Below the pieces are notes generated by a model. That model did not search any database, was not told the origin of the DNA, and was given only the letters and a program-made list of their open reading frames with translations. From LMUY01 sp965199555 (lineage in GTDB: Bacteria; Pseudomonadota; Alphaproteobacteria; Acetobacterales; Acetobacteraceae), in the NCBI GenBank assembly GCA_965199555.1, contig CBDASJ010000012.1:196499-260498 (forward strand): a DNA stretch of 64,000 nt, written 5' to 3'. Shown piece by piece: positions 33,278 through 42,348 of this stretch; position 1 is the stretch's first letter; every line of letters begins with the position of its first letter. Made by a program: the position numbers and the translations under genes.

Positions 33278-34131
33278 AGCCGCATCGAAGGATACCAGGG
33301 CGAGTCAGCGCGGTCCGCCATCCACCGCCAATCCGCCGTGTGCTTCAGCAGTAGCCAGGTCGGCACGTTCAGCGCGCCGGCCAAGTGGGCCACCATCGTG
33401 TCCACCGTGATCACCAGGCGGAGCGACGCGACCAGCCCGGCGGTTTCCCCGACCGTCGCCGGGCAGCCGGCAGGGTTGGCGACGGGAAGGCGGGTGGGGC
33501 CGGGGCACAGCGTGACGCAGCGCCGCTGCGTCAGCGGGGCAAACAGTTCGGCCGGCACGGAGCGTGCGCCATCCCACCCGCCGGCCTGCCAGCACAGCCC
33601 AAACAGCGGCTCTGGCGCGGCCGGGCCTGCCGCCGCGCACAGATAGGGCGGTGGCAGAACCGCGGGCTTGATCCGTAGCGCGGCGGCGAGTTCCATGATC
33701 TCGATGTCGCATTCGGCCGGCGGCAGCGGATGCGCCGGGTCGAAGCCGACCAGACGGTCGATGCCCGACACGCTCCGCGCCAGCGGCAGCAACTCCGGCT
33801 GCACCTCCAGCGTGACGGAAGCGGCGCGCTGCCGCAGCGGCGGCAGGTAGCGGAGGAATTGCAGCGTGTCGCCCAGGCCGTGATAGCAGCGGACCAGGAC
33901 ATGCCGCCCGTCGAACGGCCGCCCGTCCCAAACCCAGCGCAGGTGGTAGGGCAGCGCCGGGTCGTCGCGGTGCGCCGGGTCGTTGTTCGCGCGCACCGCA
34001 TCGCTCACATCCCACGCCCGGCCGTACTCGCCGCGGCGCATGGCCGCATCCCAGTCGGAGCCCAGATCGGCCATCGCCCGGCTCAGGACGCCCGACGCCT
34101 GCTTTACCATTTTCGGTCTGGATGGTGCCAT
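33205..34131 (-). CDS. GT9/TPR-associated glycosyltransferase-like protein
   Basis: The 308 residues show a GT-B C-terminal half reminiscent of ADP-heptose-type transferases: LVRCYHGLGDTLQFLRYLPPL, then VTLEVQPELLPLARSV, PLFGLCWQAGGWDGARSVP and VITVDTMVAHLAGALNVPTWLLL. The last motif is the donor-site segment seen in TPR-glycosyltransferases of the GT9/GT41-like type. The N-terminal 60 residues are helical. The start is uncertain: ATGs at 34131, 34110 and 34074 all lack a strong ribosome site. Its 3' end overlaps the Gfo/Idh gene by 73 bp in antisense. Confidence 0.72.
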   Translation of the reverse strand: MAPSRPKMVKQASGVLSRAMADLGSDWDAAMRRGEYGRAWDVSDAVRANNDPAHRDDPALPYHLRWVWDGRPFDGRHVLVRCYHGLGDTLQFLRYLPPLRQRAASVTLEVQPELLPLARSVSGIDRLVGFDPAHPLPPAECDIEIMELAAALRIKPAVLPPPYLCAAAGPAAPEPLFGLCWQAGGWDGARSVPAELFAPLTQRRCVTLCPGPTRLPVANPAGCPATVGETAGLVASLRLVITVDTMVAHLAGALNVPTWLLLKHTADWRWMADRADSPWYPSMRLYRQPAPGDWGSVLADVARDLAGS

Positions 34132-34213
34132 GCAACTCGTTGCAGCGCTTCATTCGCGCTAGCGTTGCGGCGCCGCCGCTGATTTCCGGCACTGCCGCGA
34201 GGAGGTGAAGTCG

Positions 34214-34858
34214 ATGCTGACCGTGTGGGGGCGCAAGACATCGTCCAACGTCCAGGCGCTGATGTGGTGCATCGGCGAACTTGGCCTGCCGTATCGGCGC
34301 CATGACGCCGGGCACCGCTACGGCGGCACCGACACGCCCGAGTTCCTGGCCATGAACCCCAACGGCACGGTGCCTGTGCTGCGGGATGGCGACGGCGAAC
34401 CGCTTTGGGAAACCGGAGCGATCCTTCGCTACCTGGCCACCAGCTACGGCCCGGCGGCGTTCTGGCCGGCGTCGCCGCCCGCCCGCGCCCAAATCGACAA
34501 ATGGGCCGAGTGGTCGAAGATCAACGTCGCCCTGGGCTTCACGGCCCCGATCTTCTGGGCGGTGGTCCGCACGGCCCCCGCTGCCCAGGACCCGGCAGCG
34601 ATCGGGCGCGCCGTCGCCAGGCTGGACGCGGTCCTCGACATCGCCGAGGCGCAGCTTTCCCGCAACGCGTTCCTCGCCGGGGCCGCCTTCACCTTGGCCG
34701 ACATCCAGTTCGGGCATGTGCTGTATCGCTACTTCGACATCTCGATCGAACGGCCGCCCCGCCCGGCCTTGCGGCGCTACTACGATGCCCTCGCCACCAG
34801 GCCCGCCTTCCGCGAGCACGTCATGGTCTCGTTTGAGGAGCTGCGCGTCCTGGACTAG
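34214..34858 (+). CDS. Glutathione S-transferase-family protein
   Basis: A 214-residue GST: thioredoxin-like N-terminal domain (MLTVWGRKTSSNVQALMWCI, then the cis-proline and glutathione-binding NPNGTVPVL and WETGAILRYLA), then the helical domain with AGAAFTLADIQFGH. The serine/threonine-asparagine start motif KTSSNV resembles the beta/zeta-like classes. GGAGG lies 8 nt before the ATG. It may detoxify electrophiles or serve a catabolic isomerisation. Confidence 0.87.
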   Translation: MLTVWGRKTSSNVQALMWCIGELGLPYRRHDAGHRYGGTDTPEFLAMNPNGTVPVLRDGDGEPLWETGAILRYLATSYGPAAFWPASPPARAQIDKWAEWSKINVALGFTAPIFWAVVRTAPAAQDPAAIGRAVARLDAVLDIAEAQLSRNAFLAGAAFTLADIQFGHVLYRYFDISIERPPRPALRRYYDALATRPAFREHVMVSFEELRVLD

Positions 34859-34929
34859 CCCGGCGACCGTGTGGCCTCGTGGCCCGATATTTGTATGAGC
34901 AGCGCTGGGCAATACCAGGAGGGCAGGTC

Positions 34930-36507
34930 ATGCGTCGACGGAGTTTGCTGGGCGGCGGCGTGGCGATGGCGGCGGCGGCCGGGTTGCCGCGCCCGGCGGT
35001 GTCGCAGCCCGCGAAAACCTTGCGCTTCGTGCCGCAAGCCAACCTCGCCAACCCCGACCCGATCTGGACCACCGCCACCGTCGCCATCAACCACGGCTAC
35101 ATGGTGTGGGACACGCTGTACGGGATCGACGATGCCTTGCAGTCGCAGCCGCAGATGTGCGCTGGGCAGACCGTGTCCGATGACGGGCTCACCTGGGATT
35201 TCACACTGCGGGACGGCCTGGCCTTCCATGACGGGGAGGCGGTGCGCGGCGTGGACTGCACGACCTCCATCAACCGCTGGGCGCAGCGCAACCCCTTCGG
35301 CACGCAACTGCTGCAGCAGATGAACGAGATGACGGCGACCGGGGACAAGACCTTCCGCATCCGGTTGAAGACTCCGTTCCAGCAGATGCTGTATGCGCTG
35401 GGCGCCACCGGCTGCGTCGTCATGCCGGAGCACGTGGCCAAGACCCCGGCCAGCACCATGGTGACGGACTACACCGGCAGCGGCCCGTTCCGCTTCCTGC
35501 CGAAGGAGTGGGACGCCGGCAACTTCGCCGCCTATGCCCGCTTCGAAGGCTACAAGCCCCGGCAGGAAGCGCCGCAATGGTTCGCCGGCGGCAAGGTCGC
35601 CAAGTTCGACCGCGTCGAATGGATCGTCCAGCCGGACCCGGCCACCGCCGCGGCGGCGTTGCAGCGCAACGAGGTGGATTGGGTTGAGCAGCCGTTGATC
35701 GACCTGGTGGGCAGCCTGAAGAAGATGCCGGGTGTGGAGGTCGCCTCCTACGACAAGCTGGGCGTGCTGGCGATGGTCGTGGTCAACCACCTGCATCCCC
35801 CGTTCGACAAGCCGGCCGTGCTGCGCGCCATCCTGGCCGCGACCAACCAGGGGGATTGCGTGCAGGCGGCCGTCGGCGACCAGACGGAGCTGGGCGTCGT
35901 GCCGGTGGGTTTCTTCGTCGACGGCTCGCCCCTGGCCAGCAAGGTCGGGCTGGACGCGCTGGGCCCGGCCAAGGACATCAAGGCGGCGCAGGCGGCGATC
36001 AAGGCGGCCGGCTACAACGGCGAGAAGATCACCTTCATGGCCGCTTCCGACATGCCGGCCCTGATGGCGATCGCGCAGGTGACGCAGGCGCTGTGGACGC
36101 AGTTGGGGCTGAACGTGGACTTCCAGGTGTCCGACTGGGGCACGCTGGTGGCCCGCCGGGTGAAGCAGGACCCGCCGGAGCAGGGCGGCTGGAATGCGTT
36201 CTGCACCACTTGGGCCGGGTTGACGGTGACCAACCCGGGCAGCTCCTTCCCGTTGCAGGCGATCGGGCGCAAGGGCTGGCTGGGCTGGTACGACAACCCG
36301 AAGATGACGCAGTTGCGGGAGCAGTGGCTCGCGGACCCGGACCTCCCGGCGCAGCAGGCGACGTGCCGCGCCATGCAGATGGAAGCGATTGCCAATCCGC
36401 CCTTCCTGCCGCTCGGCCAATGGAAGCAGCCTTGGGCGTTCCGCACCTCGCTGAAGAACTTCGTCCGCTGCGGCAACGTGTTGTTCTGGGGCGTCGAGCG
36501 GGCGTAG
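34930..36507 (+). CDS. Family 5 extracellular solute-binding protein, copy A
   Basis: This is a 525-residue periplasmic binding protein. Residues 1-27 form a Tat-like signal (MRRRSLLGGGVAMAAAAGLP). The body carries WDTLYGIDDALQSQPQM, LTWDFTLRDGLAFHDGEAVRG and LGLNVDFQVSDWGTLVARRV. The ATG at 34930 has AGGAGG upstream. It is followed after 37 bp by a close paralogue with the same layout, and neither has permease genes nearby. Confidence 0.9.
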   Translation: MRRRSLLGGGVAMAAAAGLPRPAVSQPAKTLRFVPQANLANPDPIWTTATVAINHGYMVWDTLYGIDDALQSQPQMCAGQTVSDDGLTWDFTLRDGLAFHDGEAVRGVDCTTSINRWAQRNPFGTQLLQQMNEMTATGDKTFRIRLKTPFQQMLYALGATGCVVMPEHVAKTPASTMVTDYTGSGPFRFLPKEWDAGNFAAYARFEGYKPRQEAPQWFAGGKVAKFDRVEWIVQPDPATAAAALQRNEVDWVEQPLIDLVGSLKKMPGVEVASYDKLGVLAMVVVNHLHPPFDKPAVLRAILAATNQGDCVQAAVGDQTELGVVPVGFFVDGSPLASKVGLDALGPAKDIKAAQAAIKAAGYNGEKITFMAASDMPALMAIAQVTQALWTQLGLNVDFQVSDWGTLVARRVKQDPPEQGGWNAFCTTWAGLTVTNPGSSFPLQAIGRKGWLGWYDNPKMTQLREQWLADPDLPAQQATCRAMQMEAIANPPFLPLGQWKQPWAFRTSLKNFVRCGNVLFWGVERA

Positions 36508-36544
36508 GGTCCGGTCCGGACCTGACACAAACGGAGCACGGGCC

Positions 36545-38119
36545 ATGCGCCGCCGCACCTTGCTGACTTCCGCCGCCGCTTCCCTGCTGGCGGCGCCGGC
36601 GGTCGCGCAGCCATCCAAGGCGTCCACCTTGCGCTTCGTGCCGCAGGCGAACCTGACGGCGCTGGACCCGGTGTTCACCACCGCCATCGTGACCGCCAAC
36701 CATGGCTACTACGTGTTCGACACGCTCTACTCCAACCCGGCGGACGGCCAGCCCAGGCCGCAGATGGCCGAGGGGCACGACATCTCGCCCGATGGCCGCA
36801 CGTGGCGCATCCGACTGCGGGACGGGCTGTTCTTCCACGACGGCAGCCCGGTGCGGGGCGTGGACTGCGTGGCCAGCATCCAGCGCTGGTGCAAGCGGGA
36901 CCCGTTCGGCCAACTGATCGCCAAGGTGGTGGAGGAATGGAACGCTCCGGACGACCGCACGATCGAGCTGAAGCTGAGCCGGCCGTTCCCGCTGCTGGCG
37001 ACGGGGCTCGGCAAGCCGGACGCTTCGGTGGCCGTGATGATGCCGGAGCGACTGGCCAAGACCGAGGCCACGACGCAGGTGACGGAGATGGTCGGCTCCG
37101 GCCCGTACCGCTTCCTGCCGGGGGAATACAATTCCGGCAGCCGCGTCGCGTATGAGAAGTTCGACCGCTACAACCCCCGCAAGGAAGCGCCGGACTGGGG
37201 GACGGGCGGCAAGGTGGCGTATTTCCAACGCGTCGAGTGGTCGATCATCCCGGACCCGGCCACCGCCGCCGCGGCGCTGCGCAACAACGAGATCGATTGG
37301 TGGGAACAGCCGCTGAGCGACCTGCTGCCGACGCTCGCCTCCGATCGGGCGATCCACCTGGCCGTTGCCAACCCGCAGGGCAACGAGTCGCTGATGCGGC
37401 TGAACTGCCTGCAGCCGCCCTTCAACGACGTGGCGATCCGCCGCGCCGTGCTGCTGGGCGTCAACCAGGAAGACTACATGCGCGCCACCTTCGGGGACGA
37501 TCAGTCGCTGTGGCGGACCTGCCGCAGCGAGTTCCCCTGCGGCACGGTCTACGAGACGGACGACGACGGCACCCTGATGAAGGGTGACCTCAAGGCGGCG
37601 CAGGCCGCGCTGAAGGCCACCGCCTATGCCGGGCAACGCGTGGTCCTGCTCAGCCCCAGCGACTTCCCGTCCATCGAGCCGCTATGCGCCGTCACCGCGG
37701 ATCTGATGAAGAAGATCGGCTTCAACGTGGACCTGCAATCGATGGATTGGGGCACGGTGGTGCAGCGCCGTGCCAGCATGGAGCCGGTGGAGAAAGGCGG
37801 CTGGAGCGTCTTCCACACTTTCGGCTCGTCCGGCGCCTATTCTTCCCCGGCGACCTCCACCCTGGTGCGCGGCCAGGGCAAGGCCGGCTGGTTCGGCTGG
37901 TGGTCCAGCGACAAGGCGGAGGAGCTGACGCAGGACTGGCTCGCCGCGTCCGACCCCGCGTCGCAGAAGCGCATCGCCGCCGAAATCTCCCGCCTGGCGA
38001 TGAACGAGGTGGCGACGATCCCGCTGGGCATCAGCTTCACCAAGACGGCCTACCGCAGCAGCTTGACGGGCGTGCTGCCGGGGGTGGCGCCATACCCTTG
38101 GAACGTCCGCCCCGCCTGA
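36545..38119 (+). CDS. Family 5 extracellular solute-binding protein, copy B
   Basis: The 524-residue protein has a signal peptide (MRRRTLLTSAAASLLAAPAVA) and aligns with copy A from TLRFVPQANLTALDPVFTT through GFNVDLQSMDWGTVVQRRA, showing clear but not near-identical duplication. Both belong to a subgroup often found beside amidohydrolases or GSTs. Its transport partners must be encoded elsewhere. ACGGAGCACGGGCC precedes the ATG. Confidence 0.9.
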   Translation: MRRRTLLTSAAASLLAAPAVAQPSKASTLRFVPQANLTALDPVFTTAIVTANHGYYVFDTLYSNPADGQPRPQMAEGHDISPDGRTWRIRLRDGLFFHDGSPVRGVDCVASIQRWCKRDPFGQLIAKVVEEWNAPDDRTIELKLSRPFPLLATGLGKPDASVAVMMPERLAKTEATTQVTEMVGSGPYRFLPGEYNSGSRVAYEKFDRYNPRKEAPDWGTGGKVAYFQRVEWSIIPDPATAAAALRNNEIDWWEQPLSDLLPTLASDRAIHLAVANPQGNESLMRLNCLQPPFNDVAIRRAVLLGVNQEDYMRATFGDDQSLWRTCRSEFPCGTVYETDDDGTLMKGDLKAAQAALKATAYAGQRVVLLSPSDFPSIEPLCAVTADLMKKIGFNVDLQSMDWGTVVQRRASMEPVEKGGWSVFHTFGSSGAYSSPATSTLVRGQGKAGWFGWWSSDKAEELTQDWLAASDPASQKRIAAEISRLAMNEVATIPLGISFTKTAYRSSLTGVLPGVAPYPWNVRPA

Positions 38120-38764
38120 TCAGACGTAGCGCCGCAGATGCTGCCCGGGCAGGAGCTGGTACGGTGCCTGCCAGCCCGGCAACGCCTTGATCCGCCCCAG
38201 CCAAGCGCCGATGGCGGGATGGCTCGCCGGCAGGTCGTAGCCGCTTTCCTCCTTCGGGAAGAGCAGGTAGCCGCACATGGACAGGTCGACGATCGTCGGG
38301 CGCTCGGCCACGACAAAGGCGCGAAGTTGCAGGTGCTGTTCCAGGATGCCGAGGAAGTCGTCCACCCGCGCCTTCATGTAGGCGAGCACGGCCGGGTTGG
38401 CGGGCGGCTGGAAGGCGCGGCGGTAGCGGTAGGCCGCCATGAAGCCCGATAGCTTCTGGTTGTCCCAGAACAGCCAGCGCAGGATCTCGAACGCCTCCCG
38501 CTCGTCCGCGCCCGCAAACCGCCCATATCGCGCCGCAAGGTGCAGCAGGATCGGCGCGGTCTGCGTCAGGCTCGTTCCGTCTTCTTCCAACACTGGGATT
38601 TCGCCCATCGGATTGACGGCCTCGCGCCACTCCCGCGTCCAGGTGACGCCGCCGCCGAAATCCGTCCAAACCGGCTCGAATGCCTGGCCGCACAGGGTGA
38701 GCATCAGCGCCAGCTTGTAGCTGTTCCCAGACTCGGGGAAGTAGTGCAGTCGGTAGCTCGCCAT
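38120..38764 (-). CDS. Glutathione S-transferase-family protein
   Basis: The 214-residue GST starts MASYRLHYFPESGNSYKLAL, with the glutathione-site segment NPMGEIPVLEEDGTSLTQTA and the helical domain containing FVVAERPTIVDLSMCGYLLF. GGGAGG lies 6 nt before the ATG at 38764. It converges on the SBP pair (1 bp between stops) and is not closely similar to the GST at 34214. Confidence 0.87.
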   Translation of the reverse strand: MASYRLHYFPESGNSYKLALMLTLCGQAFEPVWTDFGGGVTWTREWREAVNPMGEIPVLEEDGTSLTQTAPILLHLAARYGRFAGADEREAFEILRWLFWDNQKLSGFMAAYRYRRAFQPPANPAVLAYMKARVDDFLGILEQHLQLRAFVVAERPTIVDLSMCGYLLFPKEESGYDLPASHPAIGAWLGRIKALPGWQAPYQLLPGQHLRRYV

Positions 38765-38785
38765 TCGATCCTCCCGTGCAGGTGT

Positions 38786-38832
38786 CCAGAGGACGACTCG
38801 TCCTCTGGTGGGGTTCAGGGCAAAGCCCCGGT
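38786..38832. repeat. REP-like double hairpin
   Basis: CCAGAGGACG (38786-38795) and CGTCCTCTGG (38799-38808) form a perfect 10-bp stem with an ACT loop. It is followed at once by a second, shorter stem, GGGG..CCCC, around TTCAGGGCAAAG. It resembles the extragenic palindromes scattered in GC-rich alphaproteobacteria. It lies between divergent genes, so a promoter-proximal role is possible. Confidence 0.6.
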
Positions 38833-38882
38833 GTCTGCTTGGTAACATCGTCATCCGCGCCGCCATTCGGTAGAACACCGCC

Positions 38883-39485
38883 GTGCCGCCCGTCAGCTCC
38901 CCTGAAATCGACCGCTTGATCGGCCTGCTTGCCAAGCTGCCCGGCTTCGGGCCGCGCAGTGCCCGGCGCGCCGTGCTGCGCCTGTTGCAGCAGCCGCAAA
39001 CCCGCATGCTGCCGCTGGCCGCCGCCTTGGCGGAAGCGGCGGCCGCGGTCGCCCCGTGCAGCCAATGCGGCAACCTCGACAGCCGGGACCCGTGCGCGAT
39101 CTGCACCGATGCCGGGCGCGACCGCAGCCTGGTGTGCGTGGTGGAAGGCGTGGGCGACCTTTGGGCGCTGGAACGCGCGTCGGTGCATCGCGGCCTGTAC
39201 CACGTGCTCGGCGGAACGCTGTCCGCGTTGGGCGGCGTCGGCCCGGACGACCTCAACCTGCGCCCCCTGCTCGCCCGGGTGGCGGAGGGCGGGGTGGCGG
39301 AGGTGATCCTCGCCCTGGGCGCCACCGTGGAAGGCGCCAGCACGGCGCATTGGCTGGCGGAGCGGCTGCAGCCCACCGGCGTGGCGGTCACCCGCGTGGG
39401 CCATGGCGTGCCGATCGGCGGCGCGTTGGACGTGCTGGATGACGGCACGCTGGGCGCGGCCCTGAAGGCGCGGCGCCCGGCCTGA
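38883..39485 (+). CDS. recR: Recombination mediator RecR
   Basis: The 200-residue protein is a complete RecR, part of the RecFOR pathway that loads RecA on gapped DNA. It has the N-terminal helix-hairpin-helix (LLAKLPGFGPRSARRAVLRL), the four-cysteine zinc finger (C59, C62, C71, C74) and a Toprim domain (LVCVVEGVGDLWALE onward, with EVILALGATVEG). The start is a GTG at 38883. The gene stands alone here, not beside dnaX or ybaB as in many bacteria. Confidence 0.95.
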   Translation: MPPVSSPEIDRLIGLLAKLPGFGPRSARRAVLRLLQQPQTRMLPLAAALAEAAAAVAPCSQCGNLDSRDPCAICTDAGRDRSLVCVVEGVGDLWALERASVHRGLYHVLGGTLSALGGVGPDDLNLRPLLARVAEGGVAEVILALGATVEGASTAHWLAERLQPTGVAVTRVGHGVPIGGALDVLDDGTLGAALKARRPA

Positions 39486-39527
39486 TGCGCGCCGGGTTGG
39501 CCGGGGGCGGCGCGCGGAATACAAGCC

Positions 39528-40952
39528 TTACGCGGGGCGGTGGCCGCTCACCTCCGCCCCGACGTCGCGCGGCAGGCGGATGAAGGGCGGCAACCCGGCC
39601 AGCATCAGCACCGCCAGCGCGGCGAACACCAGGTGGAAGTCTGCCAGCACCGGCGGGCCGCCATGGCGCGATGCCACCAGGTGCAGCATCGCGGCGCCCA
39701 GCGCCACACCCATGCCGACGGACATCTGCTGCGCGACGCTGGCCAGGGTGGACGCCCCGCTCATCCGCGGCGGCGGGATGTCGGCGAAGCCCAGCGTGTT
39801 CAGCACGGTGAACTGCATCGACCGCGTCAATCCGCTGACGAACAGGACCGGCAGCAGCACCGGCAGCGGCGTCGCGGGCGTGAGCACGGCGCACACCAGC
39901 ATCGTGGCGCTTGCCAGCAGCCCGGCGCCCAGGGCGCTGCCGCGGAATCCCGATCGCCGCATGATGGCGGTGGTGAACGGCTTCATGCCGATGTTGCCGA
40001 GGAACGTGGCCAGCACCAGCAGCCCCGACTGGAACGCATCCAACCCGAACCCGACCTGGAACAGCAGCGGCAGCAGGAACGGCACCGTGTTGATGGTGAC
40101 GCGGAACACCGTGCCCCCCGTGATCACCACGCGAAAGGCGGCGATGCGCATCACGCCCAGGTCCAGCAGCGGCTCGGCGGTGCGCAGCCCGTGGCGCACC
40201 GCCGCGGCGCCGAGTGCCAGCCCGGCCAGCAGCAACAGCGGCGCCATCCAGCCCGGGCCGGTGCCGCTCGCCAGCTCCAGCCCTTCCATGAACAGCGACA
40301 GCGCCAGCCCGCTGAGCACGAAGCCGACGCGGTCGAACCGCCGCCGCGCCGCTTCCCGCAGGTTCGGCATCAGGCGGAAGGACAGCGCGATGGCCGCGAG
40401 GCCGAGCGGGACGTTCAGGAAGAAGATCCAGCGCCACGAGGCGTAGGTGGTGAGCAGGCCGCCCACCGGCGGTCCCAGCACGGGCGCGGCCAGCGCCGGC
40501 CAGGTCAGCAGGGCGATGGCGCCGACCAAGGCGGATTTTTCCGTGGTGCGCAGCACGGCCAGGCGGCCGACCGGGACCATCATCGCCCCGCCGATGCCTT
40601 GCAGCACGCGCGCCGCGACGAAGCTCCACAACCCATCGCACAAGCCGCACAGCATCGAGGCGGCGGTGAACAGGGCGATCGCGGCGGTGAACACGTCGCG
40701 CGTGCCGAGCCGGTCCGCCACCCAGCCGCTCAGCGGGATGAACACCGCCAGCGCCAGGAGATAGGCGCTGATGCCCACGGAAAGCGTCACCACCGGGCGA
40801 CCGAAATCCTGCGCCATGGCGGGCAGCGCCGTGGCGATGACCGTGCCGTCCAGGAACTCCATGAAGAACGCGCCGGCGACCACCAGGGCCACGGCGCGGG
40901 CCCGGGCCCGGCTCATGCCGGCGGGCGGGGAGGGCAATGCGGCGTCGGGCAT
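39528..40952 (-). CDS. MFS multidrug exporter (DHA2, EmrB/QacA-type)
   Basis: This 474-residue transporter has about fourteen hydrophobic segments. Helix 1 carries the DHA2 motif FFMEFLDGTVIATALPAMA (family pattern LDxTIVNVALP), followed by SGWVADRLGTRDVFTAAI and motif C (APVLGPPVGGLLTTYASWRW). It would expel drugs using the proton gradient. The ATG at 40952 starts a normal short N-terminus. Longer in-frame extensions overlap the next gene's upstream region and are unlikely. Confidence 0.9.
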   Translation of the reverse strand: MPDAALPSPPAGMSRARARAVALVVAGAFFMEFLDGTVIATALPAMAQDFGRPVVTLSVGISAYLLALAVFIPLSGWVADRLGTRDVFTAAIALFTAASMLCGLCDGLWSFVAARVLQGIGGAMMVPVGRLAVLRTTEKSALVGAIALLTWPALAAPVLGPPVGGLLTTYASWRWIFFLNVPLGLAAIALSFRLMPNLREAARRRFDRVGFVLSGLALSLFMEGLELASGTGPGWMAPLLLLAGLALGAAAVRHGLRTAEPLLDLGVMRIAAFRVVITGGTVFRVTINTVPFLLPLLFQVGFGLDAFQSGLLVLATFLGNIGMKPFTTAIMRRSGFRGSALGAGLLASATMLVCAVLTPATPLPVLLPVLFVSGLTRSMQFTVLNTLGFADIPPPRMSGASTLASVAQQMSVGMGVALGAAMLHLVASRHGGPPVLADFHLVFAALAVLMLAGLPPFIRLPRDVGAEVSGHRPA

Positions 40953-41071
40953 GGTTGCATGCCAGCCAGCCAGCGGAGCCGTGTCAACCGTCACGGTGAC
41001 GGACGGGCTCGGCAACGGAGCCGGAGGTCGATATGGTTCACCGCCGACCTGGCCAAACACGGGAACAATCC

Positions 41072-42259
41072 ATGAAGCACCTGCTGCTGCCTTGCCTGCT
41101 GCTGTCCGCCCTCGCCACGCCGGCGCTGGCGCAGTTGCCGGACACGATCCGGGTGGGCGTGCTGTCGGACGAAAGCGGCCCGTATGCCGATGCGGGCGGC
41201 CCTGGGTCCGTCGCGGCGGCACGGATGGCGGCGGCGGATGCCGGGGGCAGCATCGACGGCCACAAGATCGAGATCGTCCACGCCGACACGCTGAACAAGC
41301 CGGACGTCGCGTCCACGGTCGCCCGCCGCTGGTTCGACACGGACGGGGTGGGCGCCGTGGTGGACCTGCCCGTCACCCCGATCGCGCTGGCCGTGCAGCA
41401 GCTTGCCCGTGACAAGAACCGCACCGTGATGATCACCGGCGCCGCAGTCAGCGAGTTCACTTCCAAATTGTGCTCCCCCGTCAGCAGCCATTGGACGGAC
41501 GACACCCACGCGCTGACCACCGGCACGGCGCGCGCCATGTTGGAGCATGGCGGCAAGAGCTGGTTCTTCATCACGGTCGACATGGCGTTCGGGGCCGCGT
41601 TGCAGCGGGACGCCACGTCCGTGGTGACGGCGGGCGGCGGCAAGGTGGTCGGCGAGGCCAAGCACGCCATCGGCGCCACCGACTATTCCTCGCAACTGCT
41701 TCAGGCGCAGGCTTCGGGTGCGGACGTGGTCGCCTTCGCTTCGGTGGGCGGCGACCTGGTGAACCTGATCAAGCAGGCGCACGAGTTTGGCCTGGGCGTG
41801 AACGGCAAGCCCACGCTGGGCGGCTTCCTGATCTACCTGACGGACATCCATTCGCTGGGGCTGGCCACCGTGCAAGGGCTGGAACTGACGAGCGGTTTCT
41901 ATTGGGACCAGTCCGACCAGTCCCGCGCCTTTGCCAAGCGGTTCATGGCGGAGATGCATGCCATGCCGACCAAGGAACAGGCGGGCGTCTACGTCGCCGT
42001 GCTGCACTACCTGCAAGCCGTGAAGCAAACCGGCACGGTGGAGGCCGTCGCCGTCAACCGGGCGATGCGCGCCGCCCCGGTGGACTATTTCGGCCACCCG
42101 GCGACCCTGCGCGCGGATGGTCGGCTGATGGACGACGTCACGCTGTACCGCGTCAAGGCAGCGGCGGAAAGCAAGGGGCCGTGGGACTACTATACCCCGG
42201 TGCAAACCATCCCGGCAGCGGAAGCGTTCCTCCCGGCCAACCCCGACTGCAGGCCCTGA
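41072..42259 (+). CDS. ABC transporter substrate-binding protein, LivJ/amide type
   Basis: The 395-residue protein has a Sec signal peptide (MKHLLLPCLLLSALATPALA) and the periplasmic-binding-protein type 1 fold of branched-chain amino acid/amide receptors: IRVGVLSDESGPYADAGGPG, DVASTVARRWFDTDGV and AIGATDYSSQLLQAQASGAD. No LivHMGF genes are adjacent, so it is an orphan receptor. GGGA precedes the ATG at 41072. Confidence 0.9.
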   Translation: MKHLLLPCLLLSALATPALAQLPDTIRVGVLSDESGPYADAGGPGSVAAARMAAADAGGSIDGHKIEIVHADTLNKPDVASTVARRWFDTDGVGAVVDLPVTPIALAVQQLARDKNRTVMITGAAVSEFTSKLCSPVSSHWTDDTHALTTGTARAMLEHGGKSWFFITVDMAFGAALQRDATSVVTAGGGKVVGEAKHAIGATDYSSQLLQAQASGADVVAFASVGGDLVNLIKQAHEFGLGVNGKPTLGGFLIYLTDIHSLGLATVQGLELTSGFYWDQSDQSRAFAKRFMAEMHAMPTKEQAGVYVAVLHYLQAVKQTGTVEAVAVNRAMRAAPVDYFGHPATLRADGRLMDDVTLYRVKAAAESKGPWDYYTPVQTIPAAEAFLPANPDCRP

Positions 42260-42348
42260 CACCGCCGCGGGCAGTCCGTTGACGGAACCGTCACGAATGC
42301 AATGCCTTGTGGCCAGGTAGTGGTGTTTCGCCGACGGGAGACAATTGG

